Shown piece by piece: positions 17,445 to 27,143 of a stretch of DNA of 41,100 nt. A model generated the notes under the pieces. It was not told where the DNA came from. It ran no database searches and saw only the letters and a list, made by a program, of their open reading frames with translations. Made by a program: the position numbers and the translations under genes. The stretch comes from Phycisphaeraceae bacterium (GTDB taxonomy: Bacteria > Planctomycetota > Phycisphaerae > Phycisphaerales > Phycisphaeraceae). The first letter of the stretch is position 1. Each line of letters starts with the position of its first letter. The stretch is from assembly GCA_028280965.1 (NCBI GenBank), contig JANQKT010000198.1:1-41100 (forward strand), written 5' to 3'.

Positions 17445-18659
17445 ATGCTGCTGGAAGCCGCCGCCTGGATCTTGATCGTCTCGATGGGCGTGGTCGTCGC
17501 GCTGTGGACCACCGCGGCGGTGAAGATGCTGCGTTCCCAGCGCGGGCTGCCGCACGTGCGCACCGCGCTCGCCGACGCATCCGTGCGCAGCCGCGACGGC
17601 TGGCCGCGTGTCTCGGTCATCGTGCCGGTGCACAACGAGGAAGCGCTGCTTGATACCTGCATCCACTCGATCCGCGCCCAGGACTACGCCAACCTGCAGA
17701 TCATCATCGCGCTGGACCGCTGCGAGGACGCGAGCCCCGAGATCGCCCGGCGGCACGCCGATGCCGACGACCGCGTCACGGTCACGCCCAACGACAGCCG
17801 GCGCGCCGGCTGGCGCGGCAAGTGCCTGCCGATGCAGATCGGCTCGGAGCAGGCGGATGGCGGTTGGCTGCTGTTCATCGACGCCGACACCGAGCTGGAC
17901 CCGACGGTCGTGCGTGCCGCGGTGGCGACGGCGGGGCAGCGCGGCGTCGAGATGCTCAGCGTGCTGCCGGAGCTGCGCTGCCGCAAGCTCTTTGAGCACA
18001 TCGCCCAGCCCGTCGCGTCGTTGATCCTGATGCTGCTGTACCCGCCGCACAAGGTCAACCGGCCCAACGGCCAGAGCCGCGCGTTCTCGCTCGGCGCGTT
18101 CACGCTCCTCAAACGCGAGCGTTACGACCAGGTCGGCGGGATGTCGGCGGTCAAGGACCAGTTCATGGAAGACATCAACCTCGCCCGCGCGGTCAACGCC
18201 GCGGGCGGGGAGATCGGCATCGCCTCGGGCACCGGCCTGTTCCGCTGCGTGATGTACGACCGCCTCGACGAGTTCGTCGACGGATGGAAACGCATCTTCA
18301 TCGGCGCCGCCCACCAGCGTGTCGGGCGGCTGCGCAAACAAGGCCGGCGGCTCATGACCATCGGCCTGGGACTGCCCGCGGTCCAGCTCGTCGCGCTCGG
18401 CTTCGCCTGGGTCGTCTCTCAAAACGGCAGCCCCGTGCTCGGCAGCGTGCTCGCGGGCTTCGTGCTGCTCACGGTGCTCAGCCAGTACACCGTGTTCGCG
18501 TATTTCTACAAAGCGGTCGGCGCCTCGCTGCTCGCCCCGCTGCTCTTCCCCGTCGGCTCGGCGATGATCGGGCTGATCCTGCTCCGCGGCTCGAGCGACC
18601 TGCGCCACGGCCGGCACTTCGCCTGGGGCGGGCACGACTACGCGCCCGAGGCGCGGTGA
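17445..18659 (+). CDS. Family 2 glycosyltransferase, membrane-associated
   Basis: VSVIVPVHNEEALLDTCIHSIRAQDY, FIDADTELDP, DQFMEDINLARAVNAAGG, with N- and C-terminal TM helices. Confidence 0.9.
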   Translation: MLLEAAAWILIVSMGVVVALWTTAAVKMLRSQRGLPHVRTALADASVRSRDGWPRVSVIVPVHNEEALLDTCIHSIRAQDYANLQIIIALDRCEDASPEIARRHADADDRVTVTPNDSRRAGWRGKCLPMQIGSEQADGGWLLFIDADTELDPTVVRAAVATAGQRGVEMLSVLPELRCRKLFEHIAQPVASLILMLLYPPHKVNRPNGQSRAFSLGAFTLLKRERYDQVGGMSAVKDQFMEDINLARAVNAAGGEIGIASGTGLFRCVMYDRLDEFVDGWKRIFIGAAHQRVGRLRKQGRRLMTIGLGLPAVQLVALGFAWVVSQNGSPVLGSVLAGFVLLTVLSQYTVFAYFYKAVGASLLAPLLFPVGSAMIGLILLRGSSDLRHGRHFAWGGHDYAPEAR

Positions 18660-18682
18660 ATCCAGCCGCTTCAATCCGATAC

Positions 18683-19192
18683 TCAATCCAACTCGGTATC
18701 CGGCGCGCTGCCCGGCGCGTTCTCGCCCAGGTCGTTCTCGCCCAGCACCGTGAACAGCTTGTTGCGCAGCACCATCGCGGCGAACTCGATGTCGTCGCAG
18801 TGCATCGCCACGACCGCCCGCCCGCGCGGCCGGACCAGCAGCGGGTACGCGTGGCTGATGCTCACCTCGCAGGTCACCAGCTGCTGGCAGATGTCCGCGA
18901 CGCTGTGGTCGTCGTCCACCTCGATGCACAGGATCGATTGTTCGGAGAATGGGTACTCGTGCCGCCCAAGCAGCCGGCGGGCCAGGTCCGACCGCGAGGT
19001 GACGACCCGCACGACCGCGTGCCCGGTCGATTCGAGGATCGAGAAGCCCGCGAGCGTCAACGCCTGGTCCTTGAACACCTCCACCAGGTGCAGCAGCCGC
19101 CCGACTCGGTTGTCCAGGAACACGTTGAACTGCGTGTTGTAAGGCGGCTCGAACCGGCCGCCCATCTCCGTTTCCGTCGGCATCTGTGACAT
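18683..19192 (-). CDS. ACT-domain-like small protein
   Basis: FNVFLDNRVGRLLHLVEVFKDQALTLAGFSILESTGHAVVRVVTS. Start MSQMP preferred; the longer ORF would translate palindrome C2. Confidence 0.75.
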   Translation of the reverse strand: MSQMPTETEMGGRFEPPYNTQFNVFLDNRVGRLLHLVEVFKDQALTLAGFSILESTGHAVVRVVTSRSDLARRLLGRHEYPFSEQSILCIEVDDDHSVADICQQLVTCEVSISHAYPLLVRPRGRAVVAMHCDDIEFAAMVLRNKLFTVLGENDLGENAPGSAPDTELD

Positions 19193-19264
19193 GGCTGCTG
19201 ACCCGCGCGGACATGAACCCACCATGAGGATGATACCGTCTGGGTGAATAAAAAGAAACGGTAA

Positions 19265-19350
19265 CAAGCCCCAGCCATCCGCAGCGCGGGTGGGATATAA
19301 CGGTGATTGCGCTTGTATCCCCACCCGCGCTGCGCGCGGGTGGGGCTTGG
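19265..19350. repeat. Long imperfect palindrome, family C copy 2
   Basis: CAAGCCCCAGCCATCCGCAGCGCGGGTGGG ... TATCCCCACCCGCGCTGCGCGCGGGTGGGGCTTGG; same arms as 12105-12196. Confidence 0.87.
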
Positions 19351-19365
19351 ATCAAATGACCAGGT

Positions 19366-20391
19366 TTACGATGAAACGCTGGAGCTCAGCACGCGCTGGT
19401 ACCAGCCACATGTCGGCTCGAGCCCGCGCTCGAAGGCAACCAATGGCTCGTAGCCCAGCGTCCGCCTGATCGCGCCGAGGTCCGCCAACGAGTGCCTGAC
19501 ATCGCCCGCGCGCTCGTCGCGGTGCTCGGGTGTCAGGTCGGGCCGGCCGAACAACGCCGCCATCGTTTGGGCGAGCTGGTTAACGGTCACGCGCTCGCCG
19601 CAGGCGACGTTCATCACCGCGCCCTCGATCGGCCGGTCGCTGCGCGCCGCGAGCAGGTTGGCGTGGACGGCGTTGTCGACGAAGGTGAAGTCGCGCGACT
19701 GCTCGCCGTCGCCGAAGATCACCGGCCTTTCGCCTGCGATGAGCGCCTTGGCGAAGGCCGCGATCACCGCCGCGTAGGCCGAGTTCGCGTTCTGGCGCGG
19801 GCCGAAGATGTTGAAGTACCGCAGGCACGCGGTGTCCAGCCCGTAGCTGCACGCCCAGGCCCGGCACAGGCCCTCGGCGTAGACCTTGTTCGCCGCGTAC
19901 GGGCTGCGTGGCAGGACCGGCATCGTCTCGACCTTGGGCAGCACCTCCGAGTCGCCGTACGCCGAGCTGCTCGCCGCGAAGACGACGCGCTCGACGTCCG
20001 CCGCCCGCGCCGCCTCGAGGACGTTGAGCGTGCCCGTCGCGTTCGCGGCGTGGTACCGCGCCGGCTGGTCCACGCTCCGCGGCACCGACCCCAGCGCCGC
20101 CTGGTGGAACACCCAGCGCACCCCGCCCCCGGAAGCGGTCAGCTCCTTCAGGAGCGTTTCATCAAGAATGGACCCTTCGACAAACCGCAGCCGATCGCCC
20201 GCGCGCTGCCGGAAGCCCTCGAAGTTTGCCACGTCCCCGCCGGAGAGGTCATCGAGCAAAACGACCTCGGCCCCGAGATCGATGAGCGCTTCGGTCAGGT
20301 GCGACCCGATAAACCCCGCCCCGCCGGTGACGAGCGCGCGCTGGCCGGCGAAGTGATCGGCGTGGAGTTGTTGCCAGTCGGTGAGGAGCAT
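19366..20391 (-). CDS. NAD-dependent epimerase/dehydratase (UDP-glucose 4-epimerase-like, extended SDR)
   Basis: ALVTGGAGFIGSHL, FHQAALGSVPRSVDQP, SSSAYGDSEVLPKVE, SPYAANKVYAE (YxxxK), LRYFNIFGPRQ. Confidence 0.92.
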   Translation of the reverse strand: MLLTDWQQLHADHFAGQRALVTGGAGFIGSHLTEALIDLGAEVVLLDDLSGGDVANFEGFRQRAGDRLRFVEGSILDETLLKELTASGGGVRWVFHQAALGSVPRSVDQPARYHAANATGTLNVLEAARAADVERVVFAASSSAYGDSEVLPKVETMPVLPRSPYAANKVYAEGLCRAWACSYGLDTACLRYFNIFGPRQNANSAYAAVIAAFAKALIAGERPVIFGDGEQSRDFTFVDNAVHANLLAARSDRPIEGAVMNVACGERVTVNQLAQTMAALFGRPDLTPEHRDERAGDVRHSLADLGAIRRTLGYEPLVAFERGLEPTCGWYQRVLSSSVSS

Positions 20392-20468
20392 TGTGGTTCC
20401 CTTGTCCTCGCCAAATCTCAAAATACCGCGATACACAATCAATGAACTGATGCAATTATAATCACATT

Positions 20469-20891
20469 GTGAATGATGAACTGAGCAAAGTCGATCTCTT
20501 GACACTCGCCGCTTCTCAAGGCAACTGCGATGAAATTTGTCGCTTACTCGAAGAAGGCTGCGACATCAATGCGATGGATGAAGCTGGTTATTCACCGCTT
20601 TTATGCGCCATCTCAGAATACCAAGCCCAAGCTGTTAATTTGCTTCTCCAGCATGGCGCGGATCCGAATCTACGTGATCAGACCGCCAACGGGTTCTCGC
20701 CTCTTGACTGGGCGATCATGCTCAAGGCTAGAAACCGAAAGCCTGAACGTATCGAGATCGTCCGTCTGCTTATGGCAAATGGATCTGACCCAAAAATTCG
20801 AACGTGGATGCAGCTCAATACGTTTGATCGCCTCAATGAAATACATGTTCTTCAAGAGATCAGGGACATTATCAAAAACGCTAAGTCCTGA
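20469..20891 (+). CDS. Ankyrin-repeat protein (GTG start)
   Basis: LTLAASQGNCDEICRLLEEGCDINAMDEAGYSPLLCAISEYQAQAVNLLLQHGADPNLRDQTANGFSPLDWAI: ankyrin consensus; lower GC than its neighbours. Confidence 0.85.
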   Translation: MNDELSKVDLLTLAASQGNCDEICRLLEEGCDINAMDEAGYSPLLCAISEYQAQAVNLLLQHGADPNLRDQTANGFSPLDWAIMLKARNRKPERIEIVRLLMANGSDPKIRTWMQLNTFDRLNEIHVLQEIRDIIKNAKS

Positions 20892-20919
20892 GAGCGGCGG
20901 ATACGTTCCGGGGTTCGCC

Positions 20920-21018
20920 GGGTGCCACACAGCGTCCCGTAAGGCGCTATGTAAATCGTCTTTGGTTAGATCAAGATCGTTCGGCACATAGCGCCCTTCG
21001 GGTCGCTATATGGCACCC
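20920..21018. repeat. Long imperfect palindrome, family D
   Basis: 33-nt arms GGGTGCCACACAGCGTCCCGTAAGGCGCTATGT / ACATAGCGCCCTTCGGGTCGCTATATGGCACCC (few mismatches), between two convergent stop codons. Confidence 0.87.
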
Positions 21019-21028
21019 AAGTTAGTCA

Positions 21029-22828
21029 TCATCGTCTACGTCGCACCGCCCCAAGCAACACAGCACCTAACACCGCCGCCGTGCCCGGCTCGGGCACGTT
21101 GACGCTTGGTGGCGGGTTGCCGGCGTTCCAGTTGTCGAGTACGACCTGCAGGTCGTCTTCGCCGACCCAGCCGTCGTTGGTCGCGTCGCCGATGGTCCAG
21201 TCGCCTAATCGGGCCGCGGGGCCCCAGTTGCGCAGGACGATGTCCAGGTCGTCGATGCCGACGCCACCGTCGCCGTTGAGGTCGCCGGCGATCGCGTCGA
21301 TGAGGTAGTAGAACGCGGTCGAGCCGAAATCGATGTTGGCGAGTTGGTCGAAGTTCTCGATCTTGACATCGATCGACTGGTCAAACGCGACGGGGTCGGC
21401 GATGAGCCAGCGGTACTGGTCGGCGCGGGTCTGCGTGTCGCCGAGCGTGTTGATGTCCAGGCGCATCAGGCCGGCGAACGGCCCGCCGCCGGACTCGGGG
21501 TTGGGGATATCGCCGTCGTCGGTCTGGACGACGACGTGGTTGTAGTAGTACCCGCCGTTGTACGCGTCCTCCATCCCGGTGCCGAAGAGGACCTCGGTGC
21601 CGTCGACGGTGATGATGTCGTCGCCCTCGAGCAGTCGTCGGCGGTTGCCCGAGGCCTCGAACCACAGCAGGTTGCCGACGTAGTGGCCTTTGCCCTGCAC
21701 ATCCAGCAGCTGGTGGTGCTCCTGGTCGGCGACGGTGGTCTGTTCGTGGTAGACCGCGTGGAGGTAGCCGGCCTGGGGCGCGACCTGGCCGGGCTCGACC
21801 TCGACGCCGGCCGAGTCGATGGCGATCGGCGCGCCGCTGGGGTTGTGCAACTCGACGACCGCGCCCTGGCGGAAGGGCATCGGCCAGTAGGAGTAGAACG
21901 ACCCGTCGTCGGCAACGCCCAGCGGCAGGGACTGGTAGTCGAACCGCCCCGCGCCGACGCCGAAGAACTGCGAGATGGGGATGTCGATCGCGTTCGTGGT
22001 GTCGCCGTCGTATCGCACGCGGAGGCGCAGCGCGTCGAGCTCGGCGTCGGTCGCGCCGGCCATCATCAGGTTCAGCGCCCGGACCGTGCCCGACCCGCCG
22101 GGGCTGGCGAGCGTCAGGGTCGAGCCGGCGGCGATGGACTGGGGCGAGGTCAACGACAGGACCGCGGTCCCGCTGGCACCGGCGGGGTTGGTGCCGGCGG
22201 ACTGGACGACTTGCAGCGCCTGGTTGCGCGCCGCTAACTGATTCGCATCCAGCGTGCCGGTGGTCGGCACGACGCGTGCACCCGCGGGCAGCGCATGGAC
22301 ATTGTGCTGGTAGTAGTTCCGCCGTTTGGGGAACGGATTCGAGGCGCTGTCGTTGAAGTTGTTCGACTCGATCAGCAGCGACTCCTGGAACACAATCGGC
22401 TCGTAGCTGGTCTGCCCGCCGAGCAGGGTCGTGGTCAGCAACGGATCGACGTAGCCGACCGTGCCGTCGAGGTACGCATCCGTGTTCGTGTCGTAAATCT
22501 TCACGCCGTCCACGTACACGCGCAGGTCGAAAGCGCTGTTGGCCGTGGCGTGGGGCATCCAGAACCGGCGGACCACGCCCGGGCCGTCCACCGACGCCAC
22601 CACCGCGTTCGCCAGATCCCCGGTCTGGTGCCCGGTCGGCGAGAGGAACTGGCTGTAGTCCAGGTTCTCGCCGGCCCGGTCGTAGCTGCTGTACAGCTCG
22701 GACTGGAGGCCGGCCTTGGACCAGGAGAGGGACTCCCAGTCGATCAGCGGCTCGTAGCCGGTCAGCTGCGCTGACGACGATGCTGCGAGCGCGGCAGAGA
22801 CAGCCGATGGTAAGACAACACGGATCAT
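21029..22828 (-). CDS. Secreted DUF2961-like protein with dockerin-like repeats and PEP-CTERM tail
   Basis: DGPGVVRRFWMPHA, LRVYVDGVKIYDT; C-terminal GDLNGDGGVGIDDLDIVLRNW and GDATNDGWVGEDDLQVVLDNW; VPEPGTAAVLGAVLLGAVRRRR. Confidence 0.85.
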   Translation of the reverse strand: MIRVVLPSAVSAALAASSSAQLTGYEPLIDWESLSWSKAGLQSELYSSYDRAGENLDYSQFLSPTGHQTGDLANAVVASVDGPGVVRRFWMPHATANSAFDLRVYVDGVKIYDTNTDAYLDGTVGYVDPLLTTTLLGGQTSYEPIVFQESLLIESNNFNDSASNPFPKRRNYYQHNVHALPAGARVVPTTGTLDANQLAARNQALQVVQSAGTNPAGASGTAVLSLTSPQSIAAGSTLTLASPGGSGTVRALNLMMAGATDAELDALRLRVRYDGDTTNAIDIPISQFFGVGAGRFDYQSLPLGVADDGSFYSYWPMPFRQGAVVELHNPSGAPIAIDSAGVEVEPGQVAPQAGYLHAVYHEQTTVADQEHHQLLDVQGKGHYVGNLLWFEASGNRRRLLEGDDIITVDGTEVLFGTGMEDAYNGGYYYNHVVVQTDDGDIPNPESGGGPFAGLMRLDINTLGDTQTRADQYRWLIADPVAFDQSIDVKIENFDQLANIDFGSTAFYYLIDAIAGDLNGDGGVGIDDLDIVLRNWGPAARLGDWTIGDATNDGWVGEDDLQVVLDNWNAGNPPPSVNVPEPGTAAVLGAVLLGAVRRRR

Positions 22829-22908
22829 GCCTGCTCTCCGCCCGTTGAGCCCGGATTCATGACCCCCAAGTCTACACCACGCCGGTGGGCGATCCAAGGC
22901 GTTTGCGA

Positions 22909-23280
22909 CTAATACCGCGGCACGGACGGGTCCACCGACAGCGACCAGAGGTCGATCCCGCCCGCCATGGACCAGACGTCCTCGAACCCGCGTTCCCGCA
23001 GGAACTGGGCCACTTTGAGCGACCGCGCCCCGGCGTGGCAGAACACGACGACCTTGCGGTCGAGGTAGTCGTCCAGCTCGTCCACCCTGCCGGGCAGCTC
23101 CTGCATCGGGATGAACACCGCGCCGTCGATCGCCGCGATGTCTTTTTCCTTCTGCAGCCGGCAGTCGAGCAGCGTGATGTCTTGATCGGCGTCGAGCATC
23201 TGCCGGACCCGCGCCGGGCTCAGCTCCCAGTCCGCGTGCATCGGCCAGCCTTCGGGCATCCCGCGGTCGTCAAGCTGCAT
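22909..23280 (-). CDS. Rhodanese-like domain protein
   Basis: ITLLDCRLQKEKDIAAIDGAVFIPMQELPGRVDELDDYLDRKVVVFCHAGARSLKVAQFLRERGFEDVWSMAGGIDLWS, with C-H-A-G-A-R active loop. Confidence 0.92.
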   Translation of the reverse strand: MQLDDRGMPEGWPMHADWELSPARVRQMLDADQDITLLDCRLQKEKDIAAIDGAVFIPMQELPGRVDELDDYLDRKVVVFCHAGARSLKVAQFLRERGFEDVWSMAGGIDLWSLSVDPSVPRY

Positions 23281-23572
23281 CGACAATCTCGATCCGCGTC
23301 GTCGCTTCGATGTTGCAGACGTAGACCTCGCCATCGTCCTTGTGGATCTCCAGGCGGTCCAGCCAGAGCCTGTCGTCCTTGGCGTGGGCGAACCACGAGC
23401 CGGTCTTCCGCTGCTCGCACGCAACGACGGTTCCCTCGACAGTGTTGGTCAGGGCCTGGCCCTGACGCGCGACCTGCTTGGTGATGCGCACGCGCGTGCC
23501 GGGCGTGAGGGTCTCGGGGGTGACTTCGCTTCCGGGAGTGATGTCGCTTTGGTCGGGATCGGGCTGGTTCAT
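23270..23572 (-). CDS. Small hypothetical protein, overlapping the rhodanese gene
   Basis: LTPGTRVRITKQVARQGQALTNTVEGTVVACEQRKTGSWFAHAKDDRLWLDRLEIHKDDGEVYVCNIEATTRIEIVDAA; 11-nt overlap with 22909-23280. Confidence 0.75.
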   Translation of the reverse strand: MNQPDPDQSDITPGSEVTPETLTPGTRVRITKQVARQGQALTNTVEGTVVACEQRKTGSWFAHAKDDRLWLDRLEIHKDDGEVYVCNIEATTRIEIVDAA

Positions 23573-23706
23573 GGTTGAACAATCTTATCCCAAGACCCGC
23601 CGCGAAGCAGCGTGTGCACACCGATCCGGGCGTGGCCGATCGGGTCGGGGTCTGTTATCCTGTCCGGCTCGCCGCCAACCGGGCAGCCCGCCCGGCGAGG
23701 CCTTTA

Positions 23707-23795
<89 letters not shown>

Positions 23796-23825
23796 TTGAA
23801 CGAAGAACCGACGTGTTCTCGACGG

Positions 23826-23863
23826 ATGAGCGTGACGCTGGAGTTTCAGCGTCACGCTCATTT
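23826..23863 (+). terminator. Hairpin terminator-like element downstream of tRNA-Ser
   Basis: Perfect 15-bp stem ATGAGCGTGACGCTG / CAGCGTCACGCTCAT, loop GAGTTT, short T run. Confidence 0.7.
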
Positions 23864-24292
23864 GCTAGAAGTGTAGGTTTTTCAACGGTTTTCCACGCTC
23901 CGCGTGGCTCGCAGGTCAAGTGGCGGGATACCAGTTGTGGGTTCGAACCGATTTTTTGAAAAAATCGAGTTGTTCTTCGGAAGTGCCCTCCGAAGCTACT
24001 TTTTTGGCTTGTTTGCTGGCTTTTAGGAATCGGGCCATGGGTTCGAACCGATTCCCCGCATGGTGCTCTAGCTCCTTAATTTCCTGTGATCCTATGTGAT
24101 TGTGCACAACTAAGCATAGACCATGCCTGATACAAACGACAATTTTAGGCAAAGTTCTGCCACTACAGATATCGGGAAAGCTTCCGCTAACTTGACGCTA
24201 ACTATTTCTCGCTATAAGATTACAGTAAGCGAGTAACGATTAATAGGGCAACCCAGAATTTTTAATGCTAATTTATTTTCGGAGGCTTGAAT

Positions 24293-25063
24293 ATGTCAAA
24301 AACTTACCGCATTAACAGTCTTGCTTGTGCGGTAGCTTCAATTGTCATCGCCAGTTCTAGTTTGTCATCACAAGCTCAGCTAATTGTTGACTTACCATTT
24401 GATGGAGATGCGCAAGACCGAAGTGGGTTTGGACACCACGGTACGGTCTCTGGAGCAACGCTCACCGAAGATCGTTTTGGCAACGCCAACAGCGCGTATC
24501 ATTTCGATGGCAACGATTTCATCATGCTAAGCGGGCGAATTACGCCGGAATTTTTCACACTATCCGCATGGATGCGCACGACATCAAACTCCAGCAAATC
24601 GATGGTTGTGATACGCAATCGGTGGTACGCTTGGAATATGGGGTTAGATGGTTTTTATGATTCCGAAAGGGCTTACTTTGGAAACAATATCACTCCGGCT
24701 AATGTACTAGTTTCGGGTTCTTCGTCCCCCGACCTCGCTTTAAACGATGGCGAATGGCACCATCTTGCGACTACCTTTGATGGAGATATGCTGCGTGGGT
24801 ATGTCAATGGGGAAGTGGTTTATGAGAGCGATCCACTCCCGGCCGGATCAACCACCCGTTACATCAATTTAAGTGCTGTAGGTATCGGTCGAGATGGAGA
24901 CAATAACGATTTTCATTTTACTGGCGATATCGATGATGTTCAGATTTACAACCGTGGTCTGACTAGTGAAGAAGTTCTTGCACTAGCAAACGTGCCCGAA
25001 CCGTCGTCACTGGCCGCTCTTGCTCTCGGCGGTCTGATCGCGACCAGACGTCGAAGTATTTGA
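24293..25063 (+). CDS. Secreted LamG/concanavalin-like protein with PEP-CTERM tail
   Basis: SD GGAGG at 24281; signal peptide; LPFDGDAQDRSGFGHHGTVSGA, NDGEWHHLATTFDGDMLRGYVNGE, GDIDDVQIYNRGLTSEEV; VPEPSSLAALALGGLIATRRRSI. Lower GC than the window. Confidence 0.88.
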   Translation: MSKTYRINSLACAVASIVIASSSLSSQAQLIVDLPFDGDAQDRSGFGHHGTVSGATLTEDRFGNANSAYHFDGNDFIMLSGRITPEFFTLSAWMRTTSNSSKSMVVIRNRWYAWNMGLDGFYDSERAYFGNNITPANVLVSGSSSPDLALNDGEWHHLATTFDGDMLRGYVNGEVVYESDPLPAGSTTRYINLSAVGIGRDGDNNDFHFTGDIDDVQIYNRGLTSEEVLALANVPEPSSLAALALGGLIATRRRSI

Positions 25064-25169
25064 TCAAAAGATCTGCGACCGGTCTTTAAGGCCTTGTTGC
25101 ACAATAAAATTAATAAACGGATGGCACGAGGTCAGATAAAATAGGTTGATTCAAGCGAGTTAATGCGGA

Positions 25170-25222
25170 AGAGTTCAGGCCCAAATTTGTAGAGAAAAAG
25201 TTCGAACCGTGTCCTGAACTCT
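25170..25222. repeat. 10-bp inverted repeat
   Basis: AGAGTTCAGG (25170-25179) / CCTGAACTCT (25213-25222), at the right edge of the AT-rich segment. Confidence 0.55.
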
Positions 25223-25447
25223 CCGCTTCACAACCGACCCGATCCGGAAGTGCTTTTTTCCAGAGATGGTCTGACAAACGCTCGACGATTGATCCAGCGT
25301 CCGCCTTAGATCAGATCTCGGACGCCAAGCGAACAAAACGAGACGGATCACGCTTGTTGGCCGGCTGTTCGGGCCGGCCGACCCGCCCCGACCTGCTTCG
25401 TCGGGCACCTGATGAACGACAACCGTTACCCGCGGGGTTCCGACCTG

Positions 25448-27070
25448 ATGACCAACATACTCGATACCCTCCACGGCCGGCAGACCCTCGGCGACCAGTT
25501 CAGCGCCGAAGGCGAGCCCACGATCCGGGCGAACAACCCGCAGACCGGTGAAGTGCTGCCCGGCGCGTTTTACGAAGCGACCGAGCAGGAGGCCGGCCGG
25601 GCGCTGACGCTCGCCGCCGAGTGCGCCGACGCGTTCCGCCTGACACCGCGCCAGACACGGGCCAACCTGCTGCGGCTCATCGCGGACAGGATCGAGGCGC
25701 TGGGCGATGCGCTGCTGCAGCGGGCGCACGAGGAGACCGCCCTGCCGATGCCGCGGCTGACGGGTGAGCGCGGCCGGACAGTTGCGCAGGCGCGCCGGTT
25801 CGCCGACCTGATTGAAGAAGGCTCGTGGGTCGATGCGCGGATCGACACCGCCCGGCCCGACCGCCAGCCGCTGCCCAAGCCGGACGTGCGGAAGATGCTC
25901 CGGCCGATCGGCCCGGTGGTCGTGTTTGGCGCCAGCAACTTCCCGTTGGCGATCTCGGTGGCGGGCAGCGACACGGTGTCGGCGCTGGGCGCGGGCTGCC
26001 CGGTGGTCGTCAAGGCGCACCCGGGGCACCCGGGCGCGTGCGAACTGATCGCCGGCGCGGTCAGGGAAGCGGTCGCCGAGGCCGGCCTGCCCGCGGGCGT
26101 GTTCTCGCTGGTGCACGGCGCTTCGCACGACGTCGGGCGGTGGCTGGTCGAGCACCCGGCCTGCCGGGCGGTGGCGTTCACCGGCTCGCTGGCGGGCGGC
26201 AAGGCGCTGGCCGATCTCGCGGCTGCGCGGCCCGAGCCGATCCCGGTGTACGCGGAGATGGGCAGCGTCAACCCGATGTTCCTGATGCCCCGGGCGTTGG
26301 CCGAGCGCGCCGAGCAGATCGCCGAGCAGTACGTGCTGTCGCTGAACATGGGCGTGGGCCAGTTCTGCACGAACCCCGGCGTCGTGCTCGCGGTCGAGGG
26401 GCCGGGCTACGACGCGTTCAAGGACGCGGTCGCCCAGCGCGTCACCGGAACCGCGCCGGCGACGATGCTGCACGCGGGGATCTGCAGCGCCTACGGCCGG
26501 GGCGTCGAACGCCTGCAATCCAATGCGCAGGTCCAGCCGGTCGCGTCGAGTGAACAGGCCGCGGACGCGGACAAGGCGCAGGCCGCCTGCCAATTCTTCG
26601 AGACCGATGCGCAGTCTTTCTTGAACAACCCCGCGTTGCAGGACGAGGTGTTCGGGCCCTGCGGCCTGCTGGTGCGCTGCAAGGATGCGGGCGACTTCGA
26701 ACGGATTGCCGCGGCCATGGCCGGAAGCCTGACCGCGACGGTCCACGCCCAGCCCGGCGAGGTCGGCACCGATAGCACACTGGTCGCCACGCTGGAGCCG
26801 CGCGTCGGTCGGCTCTTGTTCAACGGCATCCCGACCGGCATCGAGGTTTGCGCTTCGATGCATCACGGCGGGCCGTTCCCCGCGACCACCCACGCCGGCT
26901 ACACCTCGATCGGCACCGACTCGATCCTCCGCTTCGTCAAGCCCGTCTGCTACCAGGGCTGGCCGGACGAGCTCTTGCCCGAAGAGCTGCGCAACGCCAA
27001 CCCCGCGGGCATCTGGCGGATGGTCGATGACCAGCGGACACAGGAACCCGTCAGACCGAACCCGCGCTGA
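25448..27070 (+). CDS. Aldehyde dehydrogenase, alpha-ketoglutaric semialdehyde (2,5-dioxovalerate) dehydrogenase-like
   Basis: MLRPIGPVVVFGASNFPLAISVAGSDTVSALGAGCPVVVKAHPGHPG, VAFTGSLAGG, EMGSVNPMFLMP, GVGQFCTNPGVVLA, typical of the KGSADH subgroup. Confidence 0.87.
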   Translation: MTNILDTLHGRQTLGDQFSAEGEPTIRANNPQTGEVLPGAFYEATEQEAGRALTLAAECADAFRLTPRQTRANLLRLIADRIEALGDALLQRAHEETALPMPRLTGERGRTVAQARRFADLIEEGSWVDARIDTARPDRQPLPKPDVRKMLRPIGPVVVFGASNFPLAISVAGSDTVSALGAGCPVVVKAHPGHPGACELIAGAVREAVAEAGLPAGVFSLVHGASHDVGRWLVEHPACRAVAFTGSLAGGKALADLAAARPEPIPVYAEMGSVNPMFLMPRALAERAEQIAEQYVLSLNMGVGQFCTNPGVVLAVEGPGYDAFKDAVAQRVTGTAPATMLHAGICSAYGRGVERLQSNAQVQPVASSEQAADADKAQAACQFFETDAQSFLNNPALQDEVFGPCGLLVRCKDAGDFERIAAAMAGSLTATVHAQPGEVGTDSTLVATLEPRVGRLLFNGIPTGIEVCASMHHGGPFPATTHAGYTSIGTDSILRFVKPVCYQGWPDELLPEELRNANPAGIWRMVDDQRTQEPVRPNPR

Positions 27071-27143
27071 TACCGCGCATCACCGGTTGTCCCAACAACG
27101 AGCAGTACCGTCGAGCGATACCGTCGGCGTCGTCTTGTGCGGT

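Noticed and set aside
18122-18361. Possible CRISPR or tandem repeats in GC-rich stretches
   Set aside because: No regularly spaced direct repeats with unique spacers seen here or elsewhere; recurrent motifs are palindromes or TPR codons.
17364-19355. 663-aa minus-strand ORF
   Set aside because: Antisense to the glycosyltransferase and out of frame with the ACT-like gene; its N-terminus would translate palindrome C2.
25175-26893. 572-aa minus-strand ORF
   Set aside because: Antisense shadow of the aldehyde dehydrogenase.
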